Source: Arthrobacter sp. NicSoilB8
GTDB lineage: Bacteria > Actinomycetota > Actinomycetes > Actinomycetales > Micrococcaceae
Reading direction: 5' to 3'
NCBI RefSeq assembly: GCF_019977355.1
Contig: NZ_AP024655.1
Span: 1,240,001-1,304,000 of the forward strand
Length of the DNA stretch: 64,000 nt
Shown: piece after piece, positions 43,679-52,907 of the stretch
How the letters are laid out: the number at the start of each line of letters is the position of its first letter
Numbering within the stretch: the stretch's first letter is position 1
Translations under genes and position numbers: made by a program
The notes under the pieces: generated by a model
Told to the model about the DNA's origin: nothing
The model's input: only the letters and a program-made list of their open reading frames with translations
Databases searched by the model: none

Positions 43679-44848
43679 GTGACTGAGACTATTCCTGACG
43701 CTGCCCCTGACCTCGACTTCGACCTGAAGGTCCTCCCCAAGGTTTCCCTTCACGACCACCTGGACGGCGGACTGCGCCCGGCCACCATCATTGAACTTGC
43801 CGAAGCTGTGGGCCACACACTCCCGTCCACCGACCCCGTCGCGCTGGGGGAGTGGTTCCGTGAATCCGCCGATTCCGGCTCCCTGGTCCGGTACCTCGAA
43901 ACGTTTGACCACACCATTGCCGTGATGCAGACCCGGGAAGGGCTGTTCCGCGTCGCGAAGGAATTCGTCGAAGACCTGGCCGACGACGGCGTCGTGTACG
44001 GCGAAGTGCGCTGGGCCCCCGAACAGCACCTGCAGAAGGGCCTGAGCCTGGACGACGTCGTCGAGGCCGTCCAGGCCGGACTGGAAGCAGGCGTGGACGC
44101 CGTCGCCGAAACCGGCCGCGACATCCAGGTGGGCCAGCTCATCACCGCCATGCGCCACGCCGACCGCGGCCAGGAGATCGCCGAACTGGCGGTCCGGCAC
44201 CGCTACAAGGGTGCAGTGGGCTTTGACATCGCCGGCGCCGAGGACGGCTTCCTGCCGTCCCGCTTCCGGGACGCCTTCACCTACCTCGCCGAGCACAACT
44301 TCCCGGCCACCGTCCACGCCGGCGAGGCCGCCGGGCTGGACAGCATCCAGTCGGCCCTCGTCGACGGCCGGGCCCTGCGCCTGGGCCACGGTGTGCGGAT
44401 CGCCGAGGACATCACGATCGAGTTCGAAGAGGCCGACGACGCCGGCGCTGACGCCGGCATCTTCGACGACGAAGTCAGCGACACCATCGGCATGGTCACC
44501 CTGGGCGAGCTCGCCAGCTGGATCCGCGACCGTGGCATCGCCCTGGAAATCTGCCCGTCGTCCAACCTGCAGACCGGCGCGATTTCCGGCTTCGGCGAGG
44601 GCATCGAAAGCCACCCGCTGGACATGCTCTACCAGCTCGGCTTCAACGTCACCATCAACACCGACAACCGCCTCATGAGCGGCGTGACCCTCACGGACGA
44701 GTTCGAGCTCCTCGTGGAGACTTTCGACTACGATCTCGACGACCTGCTGGAGCTGACGTTGAACGCGGCCGAGGCTGCGTTCCTCCCGCTGGAGGAGAAG
44801 GAAGCCCTGGTGGAATACATCAACGAGGCCTACGCCGACCTTGGCTAA
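43679..44848 (+). CDS. add: Adenosine deaminase
   Basis: Converts adenosine to inosine. The 389-residue TIM-barrel metalloenzyme has the zinc pair His25/His27 in SLHDHLDGGLRP, VHAGEAAGL with the catalytic His, LGHGVRIAED, ICPSSNLQTGA and INTDNRLMS. It belongs functionally with the nucleoside importer but is split from cdd-deoA by the two dedA genes. GTG 43679 is 6 nt after TATGGT (43667-43672), suggesting an own leaderless promoter. Confidence 0.93.
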   Translation: MTETIPDAAPDLDFDLKVLPKVSLHDHLDGGLRPATIIELAEAVGHTLPSTDPVALGEWFRESADSGSLVRYLETFDHTIAVMQTREGLFRVAKEFVEDLADDGVVYGEVRWAPEQHLQKGLSLDDVVEAVQAGLEAGVDAVAETGRDIQVGQLITAMRHADRGQEIAELAVRHRYKGAVGFDIAGAEDGFLPSRFRDAFTYLAEHNFPATVHAGEAAGLDSIQSALVDGRALRLGHGVRIAEDITIEFEEADDAGADAGIFDDEVSDTIGMVTLGELASWIRDRGIALEICPSSNLQTGAISGFGEGIESHPLDMLYQLGFNVTINTDNRLMSGVTLTDEFELLVETFDYDLDDLLELTLNAAEAAFLPLEEKEALVEYINEAYADLG

Positions 44849-45557
44849 AGAGGACACGCCACCCGTCCAGGGGCTCACTTGTGGGCCCCCACCAGCAGGG
44901 GTCCCCCAGCGAGCCGGCGAGTTTGGCGAGCTGGTGGGGAAAATTGCCGCCCTGCGCGAGCACTGCCCCTGGATGGGTGCCCTCACCCACAGGTCCCTCG
45001 TGGAGTACCTCCTCGAGGAGGCCTACGAGGTCGCCGAAACCATCGAGACGGACGGTGGCGACGCCGAACTGAAGTCCGAGCTGGGGGACGTGCTGCTCCA
45101 GGTGGTTCTCCATGCCCGGCTCGCCGAGGAACGCGGCGCCTTTGACCTCGACGAGGTCGCCCGGGGCCTCACAGCCAAGATGGTCCGCCGGAACCCGCAC
45201 GTGTTCCGGCCGGACGGCTCGCTGCAGGATTCCTTCCCGGCAACGGTGGAGGAGATCGTCCTGAAATGGGATGCCGTCAAGAAGGCCGAGAAGCCCGAAC
45301 GCGGCCACGCGTTCGACGGTGTTCCCGCCGCGCTTCCGGCCCTCGCACGGGCGCAGAAGCTCCTGGACCGGGCCGAACGCGCGGGCCTGGCGATGGCGGC
45401 GGGCGGCACCGCCGTCGAACTCCCGGCCACCGAGGAGGAACTCGGCGAGCTGCTGTTCGGGATCGTCGCGGGTGCCCGGGCCGGAGGGCTCGACGCCGAG
45501 CGCGCCCTCCGCGGAGCCCTCCGCCGCTTCCAGGACAGCCCCGGCCCACTGCCGTAG
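44841..45557 (+). CDS. mazG: MazG-family nucleotide pyrophosphohydrolase
   Basis: A 238-residue all-alpha NTP pyrophosphatase that cleans non-canonical or excess (d)NTPs. The family core is LREHCPWMGALTHRSLVEYLLEEAYEVAETIE, with metal-binding Glu pairs (EEAYE...ELGDVLLQVVLHA) and MVRRNPHVF. In HCPWMGALTH the usual CPWD-x-x-QTH is altered, with Met for Asp and His for Gln, so activity may differ. The TTG start overlaps the end of add by 8 nt; co-location with nucleoside salvage fits. Confidence 0.85.
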   Translation: MAKEDTPPVQGLTCGPPPAGVPQRAGEFGELVGKIAALREHCPWMGALTHRSLVEYLLEEAYEVAETIETDGGDAELKSELGDVLLQVVLHARLAEERGAFDLDEVARGLTAKMVRRNPHVFRPDGSLQDSFPATVEEIVLKWDAVKKAEKPERGHAFDGVPAALPALARAQKLLDRAERAGLAMAAGGTAVELPATEEELGELLFGIVAGARAGGLDAERALRGALRRFQDSPGPLP

Positions 45558-45714
45558 GCACAACGTCGGCCCAACAGCAGCACCAGCAGTAGGCGCATCA
45601 GCAGCAGGCGCCATAGAGTCGGCATGATGACGTCCGGGGTTTGGATAGGTTTCCGTAACCTCCGCCACTCTCGACTAGGCTAGTAGCGACGACGACGTCG
45701 GCTATTCAGCTTGA

Positions 45715-47058
<1,344 letters not shown>

Positions 47059-47101
47059 TTAGCCGCGAAAACCGCTGACCGGTGGCTATGGTTGAAAGAC
47101 C

Positions 47102-47143
47102 ATGGCCACCGGTTCTGTTTTTGGTCCGCTTGTGAAGGAGTGA
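47102..47143 (+). CDS. Possible 13-residue upstream ORF before divIC
   Basis: ATG 47102 opens MATGSVFGPLVKE, with its TGA stop one base before the divIC ATG (47145). The divIC binding site GAAGGAG lies inside the last codons, so ribosomes on this frame would deliver translation to divIC. TATGGT at 47087-47092, 9 nt before the ATG, may be the -10 of a near-leaderless transcript. The frame is short and unproven. Confidence 0.35.
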   Translation: MATGSVFGPLVKE

Positions 47144-47144
47144 C

Positions 47145-47948
47145 ATGGCCACCCGACGCCCCAATGTTCCCAGGGCTACGCCCGCGGCTCCCAAGGCTGA
47201 GGCCCTTCAGCCTGCGGCCGGAGGCTTGGGGGCAGCAGTCGACGGCGGCGATGTCATCCGGGCGGACTTCGGCGGCTCCCGCAGCAGCGGGGCCACGCCG
47301 GCGCCCGCCACGTCACCCCGCGCACCAGGTGCGGCAGCCCCCAAAACAGCAACCCCCAAAACTTCAGCCTCCAACCCGTCCGCCTCCGGTTCCGCAGCCG
47401 GCAAACCCCGTCCCGCGGCAGCATCCGGAACCCGGCCCCCGGCCGGGAAGGCCGGCGGGAAGACCGGCGGGAAGACGGCCCGGGCGGCTGCCGGGCGAGC
47501 CGGCGGCAAGGACCCGCGGCGGCCGGCCGCAGCGGACGCGGACGAATCCCTCGACCCCGTACCGGCCAAGGCGTTCTCGGGCCGGCTGCTCGCCCTCGGC
47601 GTCGTCATGATTGCCATCACCATCCTGCTGGCGCCCACGGTCAAGATCTTCCTGGACAAGCGTGCCGAAATCTCGGCGCTCCAGGCAGATATCGCGGCCA
47701 AGCAGGCCAAGCAGGAGGACCTCAAAAAACAGGTTTCGCGGTGGCAGGATCCCAACTACGTCAAACAGCAGGCCCGTGACCGCATTAACATGGTTATGCC
47801 CGGAGAGACGGGCTACTGGGTATTCGGCAGCGATCTTCCTGCCGCGCAGTCCAGTGGCACGGCGGGTGCAGCAGCAGCACAAGACCCGGCCAACCTGCCC
47901 TGGGTGGACGCCCTCTGGGAATCCATCAGGCGATCGGCAACAGACTAG
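47145..47948 (+). CDS. divIC: Septum formation initiator protein (DivIC/FtsB family)
   Basis: A cell-division protein of 267 residues. About 140 N-terminal residues are a disordered Ala/Pro/Lys-rich cytoplasmic tail, then one transmembrane helix (about 147-167), an external coiled coil (KRAEISALQADIAAKQAKQE, 172-200) and the family signature WQDPNYVKQQARDRINMVMPGETGY. FtsB/DivIC partners FtsL and FtsQ in the divisome. The long tail is a common actinobacterial extension. A possible short upstream ORF overlaps its binding site. Confidence 0.9.
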   Translation: MATRRPNVPRATPAAPKAEALQPAAGGLGAAVDGGDVIRADFGGSRSSGATPAPATSPRAPGAAAPKTATPKTSASNPSASGSAAGKPRPAAASGTRPPAGKAGGKTGGKTARAAAGRAGGKDPRRPAAADADESLDPVPAKAFSGRLLALGVVMIAITILLAPTVKIFLDKRAEISALQADIAAKQAKQEDLKKQVSRWQDPNYVKQQARDRINMVMPGETGYWVFGSDLPAAQSSGTAGAAAAQDPANLPWVDALWESIRRSATD

Positions 47949-48015
47949 AAGCGGCGCCCGCCGCCGAGGTTGTCCTACGGACAACGCGAGAACAGGGCAG
48001 GAAGGTGCCACTCCC

Positions 48016-48789
48016 GTGGACCAGAACCGAGTGGACGAGAACCGGGCCGACCAAGACCGGGCGGACGAGAATTCGAACACAGCGCAGGCCCGGGCGTCGC
48101 TTCACACCGCACCTGCTGCGGGCGCCTCCCGCCAGCCGTCGCCGCATGACCTTGAGGTCCTCAGCCGCCAGCTGGGCCGGCCGGTGCGCGACGTCGTCGA
48201 AATCCCTGCCCGCTGTGTCTGCGGAAACCCGCTCGTGGCCGCCACCTCGCCGCGGCTGAGCAACGGTACGCCGTTCCCCACCACGTTTTACCTCACCCAT
48301 CCGGTGATCACGTCCGCGGTGTCGCGGCTGGAAGCTGCCGGGCTGATGAACGAGATGAACGCCCGGCTCGAAGCCGACACTGACCTGGCGGCGCGGTACC
48401 GCGCCGCCCACGAGGCTTATCTGGCCTCCCGGGCCGAGATCGGCGCACGCTCCGGCATCGGTGCCGTCCCGGAAATCGACGGTATCTCCGCCGGGGGGAT
48501 GCCCACCCGGGTCAAGTGCCTGCATGTCCTCGTGGGCCAGTCGCTGGCCGCCGGGCCCGGCGTGAACCCGCTCGGCGACGAGGCCATCGCCGCCATCGAT
48601 GAATGGTGGACGGCGGACCGCTGCTACTGCGACGGCGCCTGGGACACCGGGGGCGAGGTCCCCTCCCGGGACCTCAGCCGCCACGGACCGCAGGGCCTGC
48701 CGGAGATCGTGGGCCGGCCGGCCCCGGTCCGCAAGTCGCGTGCCGGCGCAGACACCGCAGGCACTGCCGGCACGGGAGAGTCCAAGTGA
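48016..48789 (+). CDS. DUF501-domain protein
   Basis: A 257-residue protein of a family restricted mostly to actinobacteria. After a polar Asp/Asn/Arg-rich N-terminus of about 40 residues comes the DUF501 core: VSRQLGRPVRDVVEIPARCVCG-like start, SNGTPFPTTFYLTHP, MPTRVKCLHVLVGQSLAAGPG and WTADRCYCDGAW. Three cysteine-containing motifs could bind a metal. Function unknown. It follows divIC and overlaps ppx by GTGA. GTG 48016 is the likely start with GGAAGG upstream. Confidence 0.85.
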   Translation: MDQNRVDENRADQDRADENSNTAQARASLHTAPAAGASRQPSPHDLEVLSRQLGRPVRDVVEIPARCVCGNPLVAATSPRLSNGTPFPTTFYLTHPVITSAVSRLEAAGLMNEMNARLEADTDLAARYRAAHEAYLASRAEIGARSGIGAVPEIDGISAGGMPTRVKCLHVLVGQSLAAGPGVNPLGDEAIAAIDEWWTADRCYCDGAWDTGGEVPSRDLSRHGPQGLPEIVGRPAPVRKSRAGADTAGTAGTGESK

Positions 48790-49781
48790 CCCGGGTCGCG
48801 GCCGTGGACTGCGGCACCAACTCGATCCGCCTGCTGATCGCAGATATCAACACAGCTGTAAATGCAGCTGTAAACACGGATGCCAGCGCGGACAGTGCCA
48901 CCGGGCAGCCCACGCCGCGGCTGACCGACGTCGTGCGCGAAATGCGCGTGGTCCGCCTGGGGCAGGGCGTGGACTCCACCGGCAAACTGGCCCGGGAAGC
49001 GCTCGACCGCACCTTCGCGGCCACGAGGGACTACGCCGCCCTCATCCGCGAGCACGGCGCCGAAAGGGTACGCTTCGTGGCCACCTCCGCCACCCGCGAT
49101 GCCAGCAACCGGCAGGTCTTCGTCGACGGCATCCGCGACATCCTCGGTGTCGAGCCCGAGGTGATCACCGGGGACGAGGAAGCCGCGCTGTCCTTCGCCG
49201 GTGCCAGCAGTGTCCTGCCCTCCCGAGGGGACGACCCCGTGCTGGTGGTGGACCTCGGGGGCGGGAGCACGGAGTTCGTGCTCGGCAACGCCGACGGCGT
49301 CATCGCCGCCCGGTCGGTCGACGTCGGCTGCGTCCGGATGACCGAACGGCACCTGCGCAGCGATCCGCCCACGCCGGAGCAGATCGCGGCGGCCGAGGCC
49401 GACGTCGACGCCGCCATCAGCGAGGCGGCCCGGACCGTTCCGCTGGACCGCGCCACCGCCGTCGTCGGCGTCGCCGGATCCGTCACCACCATCACGGCAC
49501 ACGCGCTGCGCCTGCCGGAGTATTCGCCGGCAGCGATCCACGGCACCGAACTGGACCTGGACGCGGTCCGGAAGGCGTGCACCGAACTGCTCGAAATGAC
49601 CAGGGAAGACCGGGCCGCGCTGCCGTACATGCACCCCGGGCGGGTGGACGTGATCGGCGCCGGCGGCCTCGTGTGGCGGCGCGTGCTCCAGCGCCTGGCC
49701 GACGTCACGGCCGGCCGCATCACCACGGCAGTGTCCAGCGAACACGATATTCTTGACGGAATTGCCCTCAGCATCAGCTGA
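48786..49781 (+). CDS. ppx: Ppx/GppA-family phosphatase (exopolyphosphatase-like)
   Basis: A 331-residue ASKHA-fold hydrolase of polyphosphate or pppGpp. Motifs: AAVDCGTNSIRLLIAD, VRFVATSATRDASN, ITGDEEAALSFAGA, VVDLGGGSTEFVLG and VGVAGSVTTITAHAL. It is a short single-domain form as in mycobacterial Ppx1-like proteins. An Ala/Asp/Thr-rich insertion (INTAVNAAVNTDASADSATG) follows the first motif. Translationally coupled to the DUF501 gene. Confidence 0.92.
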   Translation: MTRVAAVDCGTNSIRLLIADINTAVNAAVNTDASADSATGQPTPRLTDVVREMRVVRLGQGVDSTGKLAREALDRTFAATRDYAALIREHGAERVRFVATSATRDASNRQVFVDGIRDILGVEPEVITGDEEAALSFAGASSVLPSRGDDPVLVVDLGGGSTEFVLGNADGVIAARSVDVGCVRMTERHLRSDPPTPEQIAAAEADVDAAISEAARTVPLDRATAVVGVAGSVTTITAHALRLPEYSPAAIHGTELDLDAVRKACTELLEMTREDRAALPYMHPGRVDVIGAGGLVWRRVLQRLADVTAGRITTAVSSEHDILDGIALSIS

Positions 49782-49860
49782 TCCCGCACCAGCAGTTTGT
49801 GCACCAGCACCACACCGGCACCGCGCCCGTGCCGCTGGCGCATCCGCCGATAGGACCTGA

Positions 49861-51267
49861 ATGACCAGAGCAACAGCCCGGCGCCGCCGGACCGCCTCCG
49901 CGTTGATGGCCTTGGCCCTTGCCGGCGGCATGTCCACGGCGGCGCTGACCGTGGCCGCGCCCGCCCACGCCGACTCCTGGCGCGACAAGGAATACTGGCT
50001 TGCCGAATCGGGCATCACCAAAGCCTGGGACGTTTCCAAAGGCGCCGGCGTCAAAGTGGCCGTGATCGACAGCGGCGTGGACGGCCAGCATCCGGACCTG
50101 GCGGGCGTGCTCGCCGGCGGCGCCGACATCTCCGGCGCCGGCAGCGCCAACGGCCAGGAGAGCATCGGCGCCAAACCCGAACACGGGACTCTCGTCGCCA
50201 CCATGCTCGCCGGGCGCGGGCATCAGCCTGCCGACGCGACTGCCAAGCCGAGCGCCGGTTCTGCCTCGGGCCCGGCCGCGGGTGCTGCAGTTGGACCCGA
50301 CGGGATCGTCGGGGTCGCCCCGGAGGCCCAGCTGCTGTCCGTTTCCACCTGGCTCGGCTCCGCCAACCCGGGCGGCAAGAGCGACCAGGACCAGATTCCG
50401 GAGGCGGTGCGCTGGGCCGTCGACAACGGCGCCCGCGTCATCAACATCTCCCTTGGCAGCACGTCGCCGGAGTGGCCCCAGAGCTGGGATGCGGCGTTCC
50501 TCTACGCCGAACAGAAAGACGTGGTGATCGTCGCCGCCGCGGGCAACCGCGTCGGCGGAAACGTCCAGGTCGGCGCTCCGGCCACGATTCCCGGTGTCCT
50601 GACGGTCGCGGGCCTGGACCGCACGGGAACGGCCAGCATCGACTCGTCCTCCCAGGGCATTAGCATCGGCGTTGCCGCCCCGGCCGAAGACCTTGTGGGC
50701 GGCATGCCTGCCGGCGGCTATGCCGACTGGGCGGGCACGTCCGGCGCCACCCCGATCGTTGCAGGCGTCGCCGCCCTGATCCGGTCCAAATGGCCCGACA
50801 TGTCCGCGAGCCAGGTCATCAACAGGATTGTCACCACGGCCAAGGACGCCGGGGTGCCGGGCAAGGATCCGCTGTACGGGTTCGGCGTGCTCAACGCCGA
50901 GGCCGCCCTCAAGGCCGATGTCCCGGAAACGAAGGTCAATCCGCTGGGGTCGATCTCGGAGTGGATCCGGGTCCACCGGCGCGGAAACCTGGCCAGCACC
51001 GCACCTGCCGCGGCGCCCGCGCCCTCCAGCGCGGTGCCCACCCTGCCCGAGGCGACCGTCCCGGTCGCGGAGAAGCCGTCCCAGCTGGACAGCGCCGTCC
51101 CCGCCGTGGTGGTCCTGGGCTTCGCCTGCCTGTTCGTGGGCATCGTTGTTGCCGCTGCGCTCCAGCTGCGGGCCGCCATGCGGACGCCACCCAAGGACGG
51201 CCCCGACGGACCTGACGGGGCCGAGCCCGGGTCCGTTAATTCGTTGGATTCCAGCACCCCGACATAG
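49861..51267 (+). CDS. mycP: S8 subtilisin-like protease, mycosin type
   Basis: A membrane-anchored serine protease of 468 residues. Signal peptide with probable cleavage after AHA37; catalytic Asp70 (VAVIDSGVDGQHPDL), His108 (PEHGTLVATMLAG), oxyanion Asn229 (AAAGNRVGG) and Ser294 (AGTSGATPIVAGVAAL). A Pro/Ala linker leads to one C-terminal helix (VVVLGFACLFVGIVVAAAL) and a charged cytoplasmic tail. This is the mycosin layout of type VII secretion loci, but no Esx, EccC or EccD gene is nearby. Confidence 0.85.
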   Translation: MTRATARRRRTASALMALALAGGMSTAALTVAAPAHADSWRDKEYWLAESGITKAWDVSKGAGVKVAVIDSGVDGQHPDLAGVLAGGADISGAGSANGQESIGAKPEHGTLVATMLAGRGHQPADATAKPSAGSASGPAAGAAVGPDGIVGVAPEAQLLSVSTWLGSANPGGKSDQDQIPEAVRWAVDNGARVINISLGSTSPEWPQSWDAAFLYAEQKDVVIVAAAGNRVGGNVQVGAPATIPGVLTVAGLDRTGTASIDSSSQGISIGVAAPAEDLVGGMPAGGYADWAGTSGATPIVAGVAALIRSKWPDMSASQVINRIVTTAKDAGVPGKDPLYGFGVLNAEAALKADVPETKVNPLGSISEWIRVHRRGNLASTAPAAAPAPSSAVPTLPEATVPVAEKPSQLDSAVPAVVVLGFACLFVGIVVAAALQLRAAMRTPPKDGPDGPDGAEPGSVNSLDSSTPT

Positions 51268-51268
51268 T

Positions 51269-51286
51269 TAGTGAAGGTTTTCACAA
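51269..51286 (+). promoter_or_regulatory. Rex-type redox operator upstream of ndh
   Basis: TAGTGAA-GGTT-TTCACAA matches the Rex consensus TTGTGAA-N4-TTCACAA at all but one defined position. It overlaps the likely -35 (GTGAAG, 51271-51276), with TATTCT (-10, 51294-51299) 17 bp further on. Rex is known to repress ndh, nuo and cyd genes in Streptomyces at low NADH/NAD. Confidence 0.65.
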
Positions 51287-51305
51287 ACTACTGTATTCTT
51301 GACGC

Positions 51306-52775
51306 ATGGCATCCTCCCTTCAGCTCCAGGACCGTCCCCGGGTACTCGTCGTCGGCGGCGGGTACGTCGGCCTGTATGTAGCCCTCAAACTTCAGAAAAA
51401 GATCGCGAATGCCGGTGGCATCGTCACCCTCGTCGATCCGCTGCCCTACATGACCTACCAGCCCTTCCTGCCGGAAGTTGCCGGCGGAAACATCGAGGCC
51501 CGCCACGCGGTTGTCTCGCACCGCCAGCACCTGAAGCAGACGGAACTCATCCAGGGCCGCGTCACCTCGATCGACCACGCCAACCGCACGGCCGTGGTGG
51601 CCCCTTCCGACGGTGGCGACACCTTCGAGATCCCGTACTTCGACGTCGTCCTGGCCGCCGGCGCCATCACCCGCACGTTCCCGATCAAGGGCCTCGCGGA
51701 CAAGGGCATCGGCCTGAAGACCATTGAAGAGGCCGTCGCCCTGCGCAACAAGGTCCTCGAGCGCATCGAAACCGGCTCGCTCATGACGGACCCCGTCGAG
51801 CGTGCCCGCGCCCTGACGTTCGTCGTCGTCGGCGGCGGCTTCGCCGGCATCGAGTGCATCACCGAGATGGAAGACCTCGCCCGCGCCGCAGTCAAGAACA
51901 ACCCGCGCGTCAAGCAGGAGGAAGTCCGCTTCGTCCTGGTCGAGGCCATGGGCCGCATCATGCCCGAGGTCACGGCGCAGCAGGCCGAGTGGGTCGTGGA
52001 GCACCTCCGCAGCCGCGGCATCGAGGTTCTGCTCAACACCTCCCTCGACAACGCCGAGGGCTCCCTGAAGCTCATCAACCTGCCGGACAAGTCCCCGGCC
52101 CAGGAATTCGAGTCGGACACCCTGGTCTGGACTGCCGGTGTGCAGGCCAACCCGATGGTCCGCTCCACCGACTTCCCGCTCGAGCCGCGCGGACGCGTCC
52201 GCGTCCTGGCCGACCTGCGCATTGCAGGCGACGAGGGCATCATCGACAACGCGTGGGCTGCCGGCGACGTCGCCGCCGTTCCCGACCTCACAGGCAGCGG
52301 CCTGCCGGACGGCACCTGCGTGCCGAACGCCCAGCACGCGCTGCGCCAGGCCAAGCTCCTCGCCAAGAACCTGTGGGCCTCCCGCTGGGACAAGCCGCTC
52401 AAGGACTACAAGCACAAGAACCTGGGCGCCGTCGCCGGCTTCGGCGAATGGAAGGGTGTCGCGAACATCAACCTGATCGGCCGCATCGGCCTCAAGGGCC
52501 CGCTGGCCTGGCTGGCGCACCGCGGCTACCACGGCATGGCCATGCCCACCGTGGAGCGCAAGATCCGCGTGATCTCCGGCTGGTTCTGGGCCTTCTTCCT
52601 GGGCCGCGACACCACGCAGCTGATGGACCTGGACAACCCGCGCGGCGCCTTCGTGGCCGCGGCGACTCCGGCCCCGAAGCCGGCCGCGGCCCCGGCCCCG
52701 GAAGCAGCCAAGCCTGAAACCAAGGCCGACCCTAAGGCAGCTTCCAAGGAATCGGTTCCGGCCGACGCCAAATAG
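51306..52775 (+). CDS. ndh: Type II NADH dehydrogenase
   Basis: A single-subunit, non-proton-pumping NADH:quinone oxidoreductase of 489 residues. FAD motif VLVVGGGYVGLYVALKLQ near the N-terminus, NADH motif FVVVGGGFAGIECITEME mid-protein, VWTAGVQANPM, WAAGDVAAV and a C-terminal membrane-contact region (GWFWAFFLGRDTTQLMDL), then a Pro/Ala/Lys tail. ATG 51306 lies 6 nt after the -10, so the mRNA is probably leaderless, and a Rex box covers the promoter. Confidence 0.93.
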   Translation: MASSLQLQDRPRVLVVGGGYVGLYVALKLQKKIANAGGIVTLVDPLPYMTYQPFLPEVAGGNIEARHAVVSHRQHLKQTELIQGRVTSIDHANRTAVVAPSDGGDTFEIPYFDVVLAAGAITRTFPIKGLADKGIGLKTIEEAVALRNKVLERIETGSLMTDPVERARALTFVVVGGGFAGIECITEMEDLARAAVKNNPRVKQEEVRFVLVEAMGRIMPEVTAQQAEWVVEHLRSRGIEVLLNTSLDNAEGSLKLINLPDKSPAQEFESDTLVWTAGVQANPMVRSTDFPLEPRGRVRVLADLRIAGDEGIIDNAWAAGDVAAVPDLTGSGLPDGTCVPNAQHALRQAKLLAKNLWASRWDKPLKDYKHKNLGAVAGFGEWKGVANINLIGRIGLKGPLAWLAHRGYHGMAMPTVERKIRVISGWFWAFFLGRDTTQLMDLDNPRGAFVAAATPAPKPAAAPAPEAAKPETKADPKAASKESVPADAK

Positions 52776-52818
52776 TCCCTGCCGGTAAACTGCCGGCGAA
52801 TCCGGCGGTTATTCGACG

Positions 52819-52855
52819 ACGGCGGCTGTTCCCCTCTGCGGGGAGCAGCCGCCGT
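52819..52855 (+). terminator. Hairpin terminator after ndh
   Basis: ACGGCGGCTGTTCCCC pairs with GGGGAGCAGCCGCCGT (one mismatch, 5-nt loop) and is followed by TGTTTGT, shortly before the GNAT gene promoter. Confidence 0.8.
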
Positions 52856-52907
52856 TGTTTGTGGCGCGGTCCGCGGACGGCAGCCCGCCCGCGCCTAGAC
52901 TGGCTTC

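Noticed and set aside
45580..45625. CAG/CAGCAG-rich stretch before eno as a functional repeat
   Set aside because: Short, imperfect and within expected composition; no periodicity.
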